DNA of 8,798 bases, taken from assembly GCA_024641225.1 (NCBI GenBank), contig JAHEDN010000088.1, forward strand, positions 1 through 8,798, in the 5' to 3' direction. Of the stretch, positions 1 to 6,521 are shown in pieces (position 1 is the first letter of the stretch; the number at the start of each line of letters is the position of its first letter). The translations under genes were made by a program, and so were the position numbers. Below the pieces are notes generated by a model that worked only from the letters and a program-made list of their open reading frames with translations, did no database searches and was not told the origin of the DNA. This stretch comes from Burkholderiales bacterium. Lineage in GTDB: Bacteria; Pseudomonadota; Gammaproteobacteria; Burkholderiales; Burkholderiaceae_F.

Positions 1-2185
1 CGTAGATCTCCGGGTAGGTCATCGCCAGCCGCACGCCGCGGTGGCCGAGCATGGGGTTCACCTCGGCCATCGCCTTGACCTTTTTCAGCACTTCGGCCTT
101 CTTCTCGATCAGTTCGTCTTCCAGGTGGGACTCCCGGAATTCGGCCAGGCCGCCGAGCAGCCTGGTCAGGCTGCTTTCGTACTTGTGGTGCAGCCGCGGG
201 TTGAGCAGCTTCAGCGTCTCAGGCATCTCCTCGAGGCTGGCGATCGCCTCGCGGAAGTGCCGCAGGTGCGCGATCTCCAGTTCGAGTTGCGCCACCGTCG
301 GCAGAAATTCGTGCATCGGCGGATCGAGTAGGCGCACGGTGACCGGCAACCCGGCCATCGCCTTGAAAATGCCCTTGAAGTCCTCCTTCTGGATCGGGCG
401 CAGCTTCTCCAGCGCCGCCACGCGTGCGGCCCTCGAGTCGGCGAGGATCATCTCCTGCACGATGTGCAGCCGGTCCATCTGGTTGAACATGCGCTCGGTG
501 CGGCACAGGCCGATGCCCTGCGCGCCCCAGTCGCGCGCACGCTGCGCGTCGCGCGGCGTGTCCGCGTTGGCTCGCACGCCGAGCGTGGCCATGCCGTCGG
601 CCCAGCCCAGCAGCGTCGCCATGTCCTGCGAGAACTCGACCTCGACGGTCGGCACTTCGCCGAAGTAGACGGCGCCGTTGGAGCCGTCGATGGTGATCAC
701 CTGCCCTTCCTTGAGCACCGCCGGGCCGACGTTCGCGACCTTGTTGTGAACGTCGACCACGATGCTTTCGGCGCCGGACACGCACGGCTTGCCCATGCCG
801 CGCGCCACCACCGCCGCGTGCGAAGTCTTGCCGCCGCGCGAGGTCAGCACCCCCTGCGCGGCGAAGAAGCCGTGGATGTCCTCGGGCTTGGTCTCCTCGC
901 GCACCAGGATGATCTTCTCGCCGGTTCGGCCACGCGTCTCGGCGGTGTCGGCGTCGAAGACGATCATCCCCGAGGCCGCGCCCGGCGAGGCCGGCAGGCC
1001 GGTGGCAAGGGGCTGGCCCTTGAACGACGGATCGAGCCGCGGCACCAGCAGCTGCTCCAGCATCTCGGGTGGCACGCGCAGCAGTGCACGTCTTCGGTCG
1101 ATCAGCCCCTCGCGTTCCATCTCGACCGAACTGCGCACGAGCGCCAGCGCGTTCATCTTGCCGTTGCGCGTCTGCAGCGCCCACAGCTTGCCGCGTTCGA
1201 TCGTGAACTCGAAGTCCTGCACCTCGCGATAATGTGACTCGAGCTTCGCTGCCAGTTCCATCAGCTGCTCGTGCAGGGCCGGCATCTCCTGCGCCATCGC
1301 GGCGATAGGCTTCGGGGTGCGGATCCCGGCGACGACATCCTCGCCCTGCGCATTCGTGAGGTATTCGCCGTACACGGCGCGCTCTCCCGTGCCGGGGTTG
1401 CGCGTGAATCCGACGCCGGTGGCCGAATCGTCTCCCAGGTTGCCGAACACCATCGTGCAGATGTTGGCCGCTGTTCCGTTGGCCATCGAGGGCGTGATCC
1501 GGAACTGGCGCCGGTAGTCGACCGCCCGTTTGCCGTTCCACGAGCGGAACACCGCGGCGATCGCGATCTCGAGCTGCCGGTGCGGATCGTCGGGAAACGA
1601 GTGGCCCGTGTGGACGCGCACGACCTCCAGAAAGCGTCCCGCCAGCTGCTGCAGGTGCTCTGCCGACAGGTCGATGTCCTGCCGTGCGCCCGCCTCCTGC
1701 TTGAGCAGCACCATCGCTCGATCGAAGGGATCGTCCGGCATGCCGAGCGCCACCTTGCCGAACAGCTGGATCAGGCGCCGATAAGCGTCCCAGCCGAAAC
1801 GCGGATTGCCGGTCGCCTCGATCAGGCCCGCCAGCGATTTTTCATTCAGGCCGAGATTGAGGATCGTATCCATCATGCCCGGCATCGACATTGCCGAGCC
1901 CGATCGAACCGACACCAGCAGCGGATCGCGCGCCGCGCCGAAGCGCTTGCCGGTGCCCTCCTCGACCCGGCGAAGCTGGGCATGCACTTCGTCGATCAAG
2001 CCCTCCGGCAGGCGACCTTCCCTCAGGTAATCGAGGCAGGCCGCCGTGGTCACCACGAACCCGGGTGGCACCGGCAGGCCGATGCGCGTCATTTCGCACA
2101 GGTTCGCCCCCTTGCCGCCGAGCAGCATCTTGTCGCTGCCGTCGCCTTCGCTGAACGCGTACACCCATTTCTTCGATTGGGTCAC
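1..2185 (-). CDS. ppdK: Pyruvate, phosphate dikinase (PPDK), 3' end cut by window edge
   Basis: PPDK interconverts pyruvate + ATP + Pi and phosphoenolpyruvate + AMP + PPi in the cytosol. 728 codons are visible; family members are usually about 870-900 residues, so roughly the last 150, including the C-terminal catalytic Cys, lie outside. The ATP-grasp half shows GGKGANL near residue 25, VSVRSGS with Arg94, and an EFTIE...LQTR segment with Asp324, Glu326, Gln338 and Arg340. The swivelling phosphohistidine domain has GGKTSHAAVVARGMG with catalytic His456. The PEP/pyruvate barrel begins with GLCRTE (Arg562), VRLLDPP (Arg618, Asp621) and PMLGHRG. These positions match the known catalytic residues of Clostridium symbiosum PPDK within one to three residues. 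The start is a GTG at 2185 with GGAG six bases upstream; the protein then opens VTQSKKWVYAF, the usual PPDK N-terminus. A 209-nt gap separates it from the GH65 gene, so it may have its own promoter. Oddity: QTRNGK is followed by MN, where the PPDKs I remember have RT. Confidence 0.96.
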   Translation of the reverse strand, partial: MTQSKKWVYAFSEGDGSDKMLLGGKGANLCEMTRIGLPVPPGFVVTTAACLDYLREGRLPEGLIDEVHAQLRRVEEGTGKRFGAARDPLLVSVRSGSAMSMPGMMDTILNLGLNEKSLAGLIEATGNPRFGWDAYRRLIQLFGKVALGMPDDPFDRAMVLLKQEAGARQDIDLSAEHLQQLAGRFLEVVRVHTGHSFPDDPHRQLEIAIAAVFRSWNGKRAVDYRRQFRITPSMANGTAANICTMVFGNLGDDSATGVGFTRNPGTGERAVYGEYLTNAQGEDVVAGIRTPKPIAAMAQEMPALHEQLMELAAKLESHYREVQDFEFTIERGKLWALQTRNGKMNALALVRSSVEMEREGLIDRRRALLRVPPEMLEQLLVPRLDPSFKGQPLATGLPASPGAASGMIVFDADTAETRGRTGEKIILVREETKPEDIHGFFAAQGVLTSRGGKTSHAAVVARGMGKPCVSGAESIVVDVHNKVANVGPAVLKEGQVITIDGSNGAVYFGEVPTVEVEFSQDMATLLGWADGMATLGVRANADTPRDAQRARDWGAQGIGLCRTERMFNQMDRLHIVQEMILADSRAARVAALEKLRPIQKEDFKGIFKAMAGLPVTVRLLDPPMHEFLPTVAQLELEIAHLRHFREAIASLEEMPETLKLLNPRLHHKYESSLTRLLGGLAEFRESHLEDELIEKKAEVLKKVKAMAEVNPMLGHRGVRLAMTYPEIY

Positions 2186-2191
2186 TGGCGT

Positions 2192-2195
2192 CTCC
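2192..2195 (-). promoter_or_regulatory. Ribosome binding site of ppdK
   Basis: GGAG on the minus strand lies six bases before the GTG at 2185. It supports a non-ATG start: the first ATG nearby is in another frame, and the GTG start gives the expected PPDK N-terminus. Confidence 0.6.
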
Positions 2196-2263
2196 GTCAG
2201 ACAATCACCGCTGCTCACGAGACAAAAGATCGCACTCCTCGACCTGAGGCGCTTTGACCTGCG

Positions 2264-2300
2264 GCAGCAACGTGGTCCGTGGATTCCCGCGCGTTGCTGC
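2264..2300 (-). repeat. 9-bp perfect inverted repeat in the ppdK leader
   Basis: GCAGCAACG at 2264-2272 is the exact reverse complement of CGTTGCTGC at 2292-2300, with a 19-nt loop. In the minus-strand transcript it would form a hairpin ending about 80 nt before the ppdK start. No T tract follows. The 2292-2297 part can also pair with GCAACG at 2324-2329, so two mutually exclusive stems are possible. Function is unknown; it could be an mRNA-stability element, a Rho-dependent terminator region or chance in GC-rich DNA. Confidence 0.4.
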
Positions 2301-2314
2301 GCCGCGCGCGGCGC
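2299..2314. repeat. 16-bp perfect GC palindrome
   Basis: GCGCCGCGCGCGGCGC equals its own reverse complement. It sits inside the GH65-ppdK gap and overlaps the 9-bp inverted repeat by two bases. Only G and C occur, so simple composition bias could explain it. Confidence 0.35.
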
Positions 2315-2394
2315 GCACGAGCCGCAACGAGCAATCGCCGCACCTGGATGGGTCGATCGACGCGTCGCCGCAGTCGGTCGGCAGCGGACTCGCG

Positions 2395-4836
2395 TCAGCC
2401 GTCGTCGCCGGGTCCGTCCTGCGGAGCCGGCGTCAGCGGAAATTCCAGCGTCTGTCCGGCGGCAATTTCGGCACCGACGCCGACCACCTCCAGCTTGATC
2501 GGAGCCGCGTTCGATTTGTGCGAATGGACCGTCAGTGCCTGCTGCGTGATGCTCAGATCGAGCGCATGGCCACGGTAGCGGATCGTCATGCGCTGAGATG
2601 TGACTTCGCGCGGCAGGCAGGGATTCAGCGTCAGCGCGTCACCGTGCGTCACGATGCCGGTGTAGCCGCGCTGGAGAAGATCGACGGTACCGGCCATCGC
2701 GCCCAGATGAATGCCTTCCGGCGTCGTGCCGCCCTGCACGTCGGCGATGTCGCTCTCGAGTGCCTGTCGGAACAGCCGCCACGAGCCCTCGCGATCCGAG
2801 CGCGCTCTCACCCAGGAGTCGACGACCCGGCTCAAGGTCGAGCCGTGCGTGGTGCGCGCCGAGTAGTAGGCGATGTTGCGCGGGATCGTGTCGTGTTCGA
2901 ACGGGTAGCCGAGGCGCGCGAAAAGTTCGGCCAGTTCCTCCGCCGACAGGAGGTAGAAGAGCATGAGGACGTCCGCCTGCTTGGCCGCCTGGTAGCGGTC
3001 GACGCTGTCGCCCTCGGCCTCGAGGATTCGGTCGAGCCGGTGGATGTCGCCGTATTTGGCGCGATAACGGTCCGAATCGAACGGCCTGAGCTTCTCGAAG
3101 CCCTCGAACTGGCTGATGATGCCGTCGCCGTGAAACACGACCCGCATCCTGCGGCTGACCTCGTCCCAGTGCCGCAGTTCGTCCTCGCCGAGTTGGAGCG
3201 TTTCACACAACTCCTGCCGCCGCTCTTCGGGCAGCAGTCCGAGAACGTCTCCGGCGCGGGCCAGCACCCACGCCGCCATCACGTTGGTGTAGCCGTGATT
3301 GCTCAGGCCGGGCCGGTCGCTGTGCGGATAGGCGGTGTGGAACTCGTCCGGTCCGACGACCCCGTGAATCTCGTAGCGGTCGAGCGCCTCGTTGTGGACG
3401 ACGAAGCTGCCCCAGAAGCGCGCGATCTCGAGAAACATCCTCGCACCGTAGAAGGACAGGAACTCCATGTCGCGCGTGACCTGGTAGTACTGCCAGACGT
3501 TGTAGGCGATCGCCGAGTTGATGTGCCGCTGCAGGTAGGTGTTATCCGGGATCCACCGCCCCGAGGCGGGGTTCAGGTGCAACTGCTGGCTTTCCTCACG
3601 GCCGTTGCTGCCGCTCTGCCAGGGGAACATTGCACCCCGATGGCCGTGCTGGCGCGCGTTGACGCGCGCCTCCTCGAGCCGCCGGAAGCGATACATCAGC
3701 AGCGCGCGGGTGATCTCGGGCAACCGCCAGTTGAGCAGCGGAAAGATGAACAGCTCGTCCCAGAAGATGTGGCCGCGATACGCCTCGCCATGCAATCCGC
3801 GCGCCGGCACGCCGACGTCCAGATCGATCGTGTTCGTCGACGCGGTCTGCAGCAGATGAAAGATGTGCAGGCGCAGGATCAGCGCCGTGCGTTCGGCACC
3901 ATTGCCCGATTGCTCGATGGTCACCGCGAAACGCCGCCACAGCTGCGCCCAGCGCAGTGCCTGGCTTGCGGCCAGCGTGGCAAAGTCGGGCGCGCGGGAA
4001 ACGGCGGTGCACGCCTCGAGGTCGCACTCGGCGATGGCACGATCGCGCCCAGAGTAGAGCGCGACAATCTTCTCTACGCGGACCGACTCGCCGCGCACCA
4101 GTTCGACCGACAGGTCCTGGCCGATGAAACCTTCGTCGTGCTGCACGCGGGGCGTGACGATGAGGCGGGTACCGTTGTCGCGGAACAGGTGCGTGCGCGC
4201 GGCGAGCGCGACTTCGAGGCGTGACTGGTTCGTACGTGCCTTCAGGCACAACACGTCGACCTCGGGAGCGACCGCAAAAAGCGTTTCCAGGTGTCGGTTG
4301 CTGAGTTCGCGGTAGCGCGCCACCCCGTTGTTGACGACGTTGCCGTCGATCGCACTGCGCAGTTCGACGCTTCCTGACCAATTCTCTGCCGTCACCGTCG
4401 TTTCCGAGGCGGCGAGATGCGGCTCGGCCATGTGCACCAGCCGTCGCTCGGCCAGCCGGCTGCGCCGCCCGTGGCGATCCGCGAAATGCACGCTTCGCGT
4501 GAGCAGACCGCGGCGCAGGTCAAGGCTTTGCCGATAGCCGAGCAGTTCTACGCTGCGCAGATCAAACCAGTCGCCGCCGTCGATGCGCAGGCCCAGGTGC
4601 AGCCAGTTCGGCAGGTTGACCAGATCCTCGTTTTCGACGACGTGTCCCGAGATCTTCGTCTTCAGCCGGTTGTAGCCGCCGGCCAGATACGTGCCCGGAT
4701 AGTGCACGTCGTCGCCCCGAGCGTGCGCCGCTGCGCCGCGCGTCGCGAAGTAGCCGTTACCCAGCGTGCACAGCGCCTCGCGCAGTTTCTCCTCGCGCGG
4801 ATCGAAGTCGTCGTAATCGAGCGTCCATTCACTCAT
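2395..4836 (-). CDS. Glycoside hydrolase family 65 protein (trehalose/kojibiose/maltose phosphorylase-like)
   Basis: GH65 enzymes mostly cleave alpha-glucosidic disaccharides, usually by inverting phosphorolysis to beta-glucose 1-phosphate. The 813-residue length fits the family. The order is: an N-terminal beta-sandwich domain (about 1-280, opening WTLDYDDFDP and LGNGYFATRGA), a linker, the (alpha/alpha)6 catalytic barrel (about 315-725) and a C-terminal beta domain (about 730-813). Visible motifs are GHIFWDELF (356-363), GPDEFH with the predicted general acid Glu498, AAKQADVLM (618-625), RTTHGSTLS (661-669) and GGTTPEGIHLGAMAGT (702-717). The last motif and the WDELF variant (instead of WDTE) resemble the mycobacterial Rv3401/Rv2006 branch rather than characterised maltose phosphorylases, so substrate and even phosphorolysis versus hydrolysis are uncertain. 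No signal peptide is seen, so it is cytosolic. An in-frame ATG at 4884 would add 16 residues, but the ATG at 4836 has a strong GGAGG. The 48-nt gap after otsB suggests one transcript and a substrate tied to trehalose. Confidence 0.93.
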   Translation of the reverse strand: MSEWTLDYDDFDPREEKLREALCTLGNGYFATRGAAAHARGDDVHYPGTYLAGGYNRLKTKISGHVVENEDLVNLPNWLHLGLRIDGGDWFDLRSVELLGYRQSLDLRRGLLTRSVHFADRHGRRSRLAERRLVHMAEPHLAASETTVTAENWSGSVELRSAIDGNVVNNGVARYRELSNRHLETLFAVAPEVDVLCLKARTNQSRLEVALAARTHLFRDNGTRLIVTPRVQHDEGFIGQDLSVELVRGESVRVEKIVALYSGRDRAIAECDLEACTAVSRAPDFATLAASQALRWAQLWRRFAVTIEQSGNGAERTALILRLHIFHLLQTASTNTIDLDVGVPARGLHGEAYRGHIFWDELFIFPLLNWRLPEITRALLMYRFRRLEEARVNARQHGHRGAMFPWQSGSNGREESQQLHLNPASGRWIPDNTYLQRHINSAIAYNVWQYYQVTRDMEFLSFYGARMFLEIARFWGSFVVHNEALDRYEIHGVVGPDEFHTAYPHSDRPGLSNHGYTNVMAAWVLARAGDVLGLLPEERRQELCETLQLGEDELRHWDEVSRRMRVVFHGDGIISQFEGFEKLRPFDSDRYRAKYGDIHRLDRILEAEGDSVDRYQAAKQADVLMLFYLLSAEELAELFARLGYPFEHDTIPRNIAYYSARTTHGSTLSRVVDSWVRARSDREGSWRLFRQALESDIADVQGGTTPEGIHLGAMAGTVDLLQRGYTGIVTHGDALTLNPCLPREVTSQRMTIRYRGHALDLSITQQALTVHSHKSNAAPIKLEVVGVGAEIAAGQTLEFPLTPAPQDGPGDDG

Positions 4837-4843
4837 CGTGCCC

Positions 4844-4848
4844 CCTCC
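4844..4848 (-). promoter_or_regulatory. Ribosome binding site fixing the GH65 start
   Basis: GGAGG on the minus strand, seven bases before the ATG at 4836. It favours this start over the upstream in-frame ATG at 4884, whose 16 extra residues are Gly-rich and unlike the family N-terminus. Confidence 0.75.
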
Positions 4849-4884
4849 GCCGGGCAGGTCGCCTGCGCATCCGCCACGCAGCAC

Positions 4885-5685
4885 TCACCGGCCTGACTCG
4901 ATGGCATCGGTCAGCGCCAGAAGCAGCAGGCGCACCTCGCCCGGGTCGGCGAGCCGAAAATGCGCCGCGGTCGGGCGCGGCGTATCGAGCACGGCGCAGC
5001 ACAGGCCGTCATCGGCAAGAACGCGAAAAGCGTCCTCGTCGGTGACGTCATCGCCGACATAGATGGGCAGTACGTCCGGGCCGTCCAGCGAAAGCGACCG
5101 CAGCAGCCAGCGCACCGCGGCTCCCTTGTCCCAGTCGACATCGGGCTGCAGTTCGAACACCTTCTTGCCATGCCCCTTGCGCAATCCACCGAAGCGAGCG
5201 AGCGCTGCGTCGACCGCCGCTTCGATCGCGGCGACGTCCGCGCCGCGCGCCAGCCGGTAATGCACGGCGATCGAGAAGTGCTTGCGATCGATCAGCGCCC
5301 CGTCGATGTCCTTCACCGCCTCGCGCAGCATGCGTTCTGCGTCATCGAGCGCCGGCAGCGCCTCGGTTCCCTTGCGATGTTCATGATGGGTGCCGTGCGG
5401 GCCTGCGATGTCGAAGCCGTGGCTGCCTGCGTAGTAGATGTTGTCCAGGCCCACACGTTGGCGCACGTCGGGCAGATCGCGCCCGCTGACTACCGCAACC
5501 GGACAGGAGCGCGCAATGCGCTCGACCGCAACGCGCATCGGCGGGTCCATCGCCGCCTGCTCCGGACGATCGACGATCGGCGCCAGGGTACCGTCGAAAT
5601 CGAGGAATACCGCCGGCTGCCGGCCGCGCAGCCGCGCGGTGATCTCGCCGAGGTGTTGCAGGGCGGCGCGTGTATCAGTGTCCAT
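4885..5685 (-). CDS. otsB: Trehalose-6-phosphate phosphatase
   Basis: OtsB removes the phosphate from trehalose 6-phosphate to give trehalose, the last step of the OtsA-OtsB pathway, in the cytosol. The 266-residue protein is a full-length HAD phosphatase. Motif I is VFLDFDGTLAP, with nucleophile Asp29 and acid/base Asp31. Motif II is VVSGRD (66-71). The family block KHFSIAVHYR (135-144) and GKKVFELQPDVDWDKG carry the motif III Lys. Motif IV is YVGDDVTDEDAF (Asp-rich Mg site, about 210-221). I chose the ATG at 5685 because GGGGGA lies seven bases upstream; the in-frame ATG at 5700 would add five residues (MGDEP) and has no visible ribosome site. With this start it overlaps the end of the beta-PGM-like gene by 11 nt, which suggests translational coupling. 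No otsA is in the window, so the T6P source is elsewhere. The family call is firm; the exact start is not. Confidence 0.95.
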   Translation of the reverse strand: MDTDTRAALQHLGEITARLRGRQPAVFLDFDGTLAPIVDRPEQAAMDPPMRVAVERIARSCPVAVVSGRDLPDVRQRVGLDNIYYAGSHGFDIAGPHGTHHEHRKGTEALPALDDAERMLREAVKDIDGALIDRKHFSIAVHYRLARGADVAAIEAAVDAALARFGGLRKGHGKKVFELQPDVDWDKGAAVRWLLRSLSLDGPDVLPIYVGDDVTDEDAFRVLADDGLCCAVLDTPRPTAAHFRLADPGEVRLLLLALTDAIESGR

Positions 5686-6457
5686 CGGTTCGTCCCCCAT
5701 TGGCGATCTGCAGCGAGCCCAGATCGCTCACCACGACATCGGCGCCGTGTCCACGAAGCGCATCGGCCTGGCCTACGCGGTCCACGCCGACGACCAGACC
5801 GAAGCCGCCTGCGCGGCCAGCCTCGACTCCAGCCAATGCATCCTCGACGACGACCGCACGCTGCGGGTCGACGTTCAGTGCCTCGGCCGCGGCAAGGAAG
5901 ATGTCAGGGGCCGGCTTGCCGTGCAGACGCAAGGCTTCCGCATGCGTTCCGTCCACCCTGACATCGAACAGATCGAGCGCGCCCACCGAACGCAGAATCG
6001 ACGCGCAGTTCTTGCTCGACGAGACGATAGCCGTCTTGATCCCGGCGTTCGCAAGCGCCCTGACCAGGTCGATCGCGTCTTCGAAGACCTCCGCGCCTTC
6101 GCGGTCGAGGACTTCGCCGAACAGCTCGTTCTTGCGATTACCGAGTCCGCAGACCGTCGCCGCAGCGGGTCGATCGCGCGGATCGCCCCATGGAAGTTCT
6201 ATGCCGCGCGACCGCAGAAAACCAACAACGCCGTCGTACCGTGGCTTGCCGTCGACATATCGGCGATAGTCGGCATCGATGTCAAACGGCACGAAACGCC
6301 CTCCCTCGCCGCGGCTGCGACGCTCGAGGAACTCGTCGAACATGCGCTTCCAGGCCCTCGCATGCTGCCGTGCCGTTCTTGTGATCACCCCGTCGAGATC
6401 GAAAATCACCGCGTCAAACCGCGCCCGCGCGAGCCGGATCGGGCTGCCCTCGTTCAT
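5675..6457 (-). CDS. Beta-phosphoglucomutase-like HAD-superfamily protein
   Basis: Beta-PGM interconverts beta-glucose 1-phosphate and glucose 6-phosphate, and usually partners a GH65 phosphorylase. The 260 residues carry all four HAD motifs: FDLDGVIT with Asp20 and Asp22, VSSSKN (145-150), the KPAPDIF Lys181, and VVEDALAGVEAG with Glu205 and Asp206. SSSKN and VEDA-AG match Lactococcus lactis beta-PGM (SASKN, VEDAQAG). The cap domain is longer than in the 221-residue lactococcal enzyme: a segment around FDIDADYRRYVDGKPRYDGV (58-77) and GLGNRKNELF (104-113) are features I associate with the mycobacterial Rv3400/Rv2006 N-terminal type. In the cap hinge, Arg27 stands where lactococcal beta-PGM has Asp15. 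The ATG at 6457 has GAGGG nine bases upstream. The gene follows the dehydratase by 64 nt and overlaps otsB, so co-expression with otsB and GH65 is likely. Another sugar-phosphate mutase or phosphatase activity cannot be excluded. Confidence 0.9.
   Translation of the reverse strand: MNEGSPIRLARARFDAVIFDLDGVITRTARQHARAWKRMFDEFLERRSRGEGGRFVPFDIDADYRRYVDGKPRYDGVVGFLRSRGIELPWGDPRDRPAAATVCGLGNRKNELFGEVLDREGAEVFEDAIDLVRALANAGIKTAIVSSSKNCASILRSVGALDLFDVRVDGTHAEALRLHGKPAPDIFLAAAEALNVDPQRAVVVEDALAGVEAGRAGGFGLVVGVDRVGQADALRGHGADVVVSDLGSLQIANGGRTDGH
5693..5698 (-). promoter_or_regulatory. Probable ribosome binding site of otsB, inside the upstream gene
   Basis: GGGGGA on the minus strand is seven bases before the ATG at 5685 and lies within the last codons of the beta-PGM-like gene. 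It is the reason for preferring the 5685 start over 5700. Confidence 0.45.
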
Positions 6458-6521
6458 GGATTCATGCCCTCAGAGCACGCTCCACAACCGGATCCGTAAA
6501 CGGGGCCGGGCAGGTCTGCGG

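Larger units (their letters stand above)
2186..2394. other. Intergenic region between GH65 gene and ppdK, with inverted repeats
   Basis: This is the largest non-coding gap in the window. It probably holds the end of the trehalose cassette transcript and the leader or promoter of ppdK. I found no convincing sigma-70 or sigma-54 promoter and no hairpin followed by a T run, so neither a promoter nor an intrinsic terminator is called. It does contain overlapping inverted repeats, listed separately. Confidence 0.6.

Noticed and set aside
219..1541. 440-codon minus-strand frame inside ppdK
   Set aside because: It is a shifted frame of the PPDK gene; the PPDK frame carries all family motifs without interruption, so no frameshift is needed.
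1271..2257. 328-codon plus-strand frame across ppdK
   Set aside because: It is antisense to PPDK with low-complexity composition.
2254..4224. 656-codon open frame on the plus strand
   Set aside because: It is antisense to the well-supported GH65 gene, its translation has no recognisable motif, and long antisense frames are expected in GC-rich coding DNA.
4837..4884. 16-residue N-terminal extension of GH65 from the ATG at 4884
   Set aside because: The extra residues are Gly-rich and unlike family N-termini, and the ATG at 4836 has a strong ribosome site.
4960..6499. Long plus-strand frames of 333 and 353 codons over otsB and the HAD gene
   Set aside because: They are antisense to genes with clear HAD motifs, overlap each other, and are Arg/Ala/Pro-rich with no domain signature.
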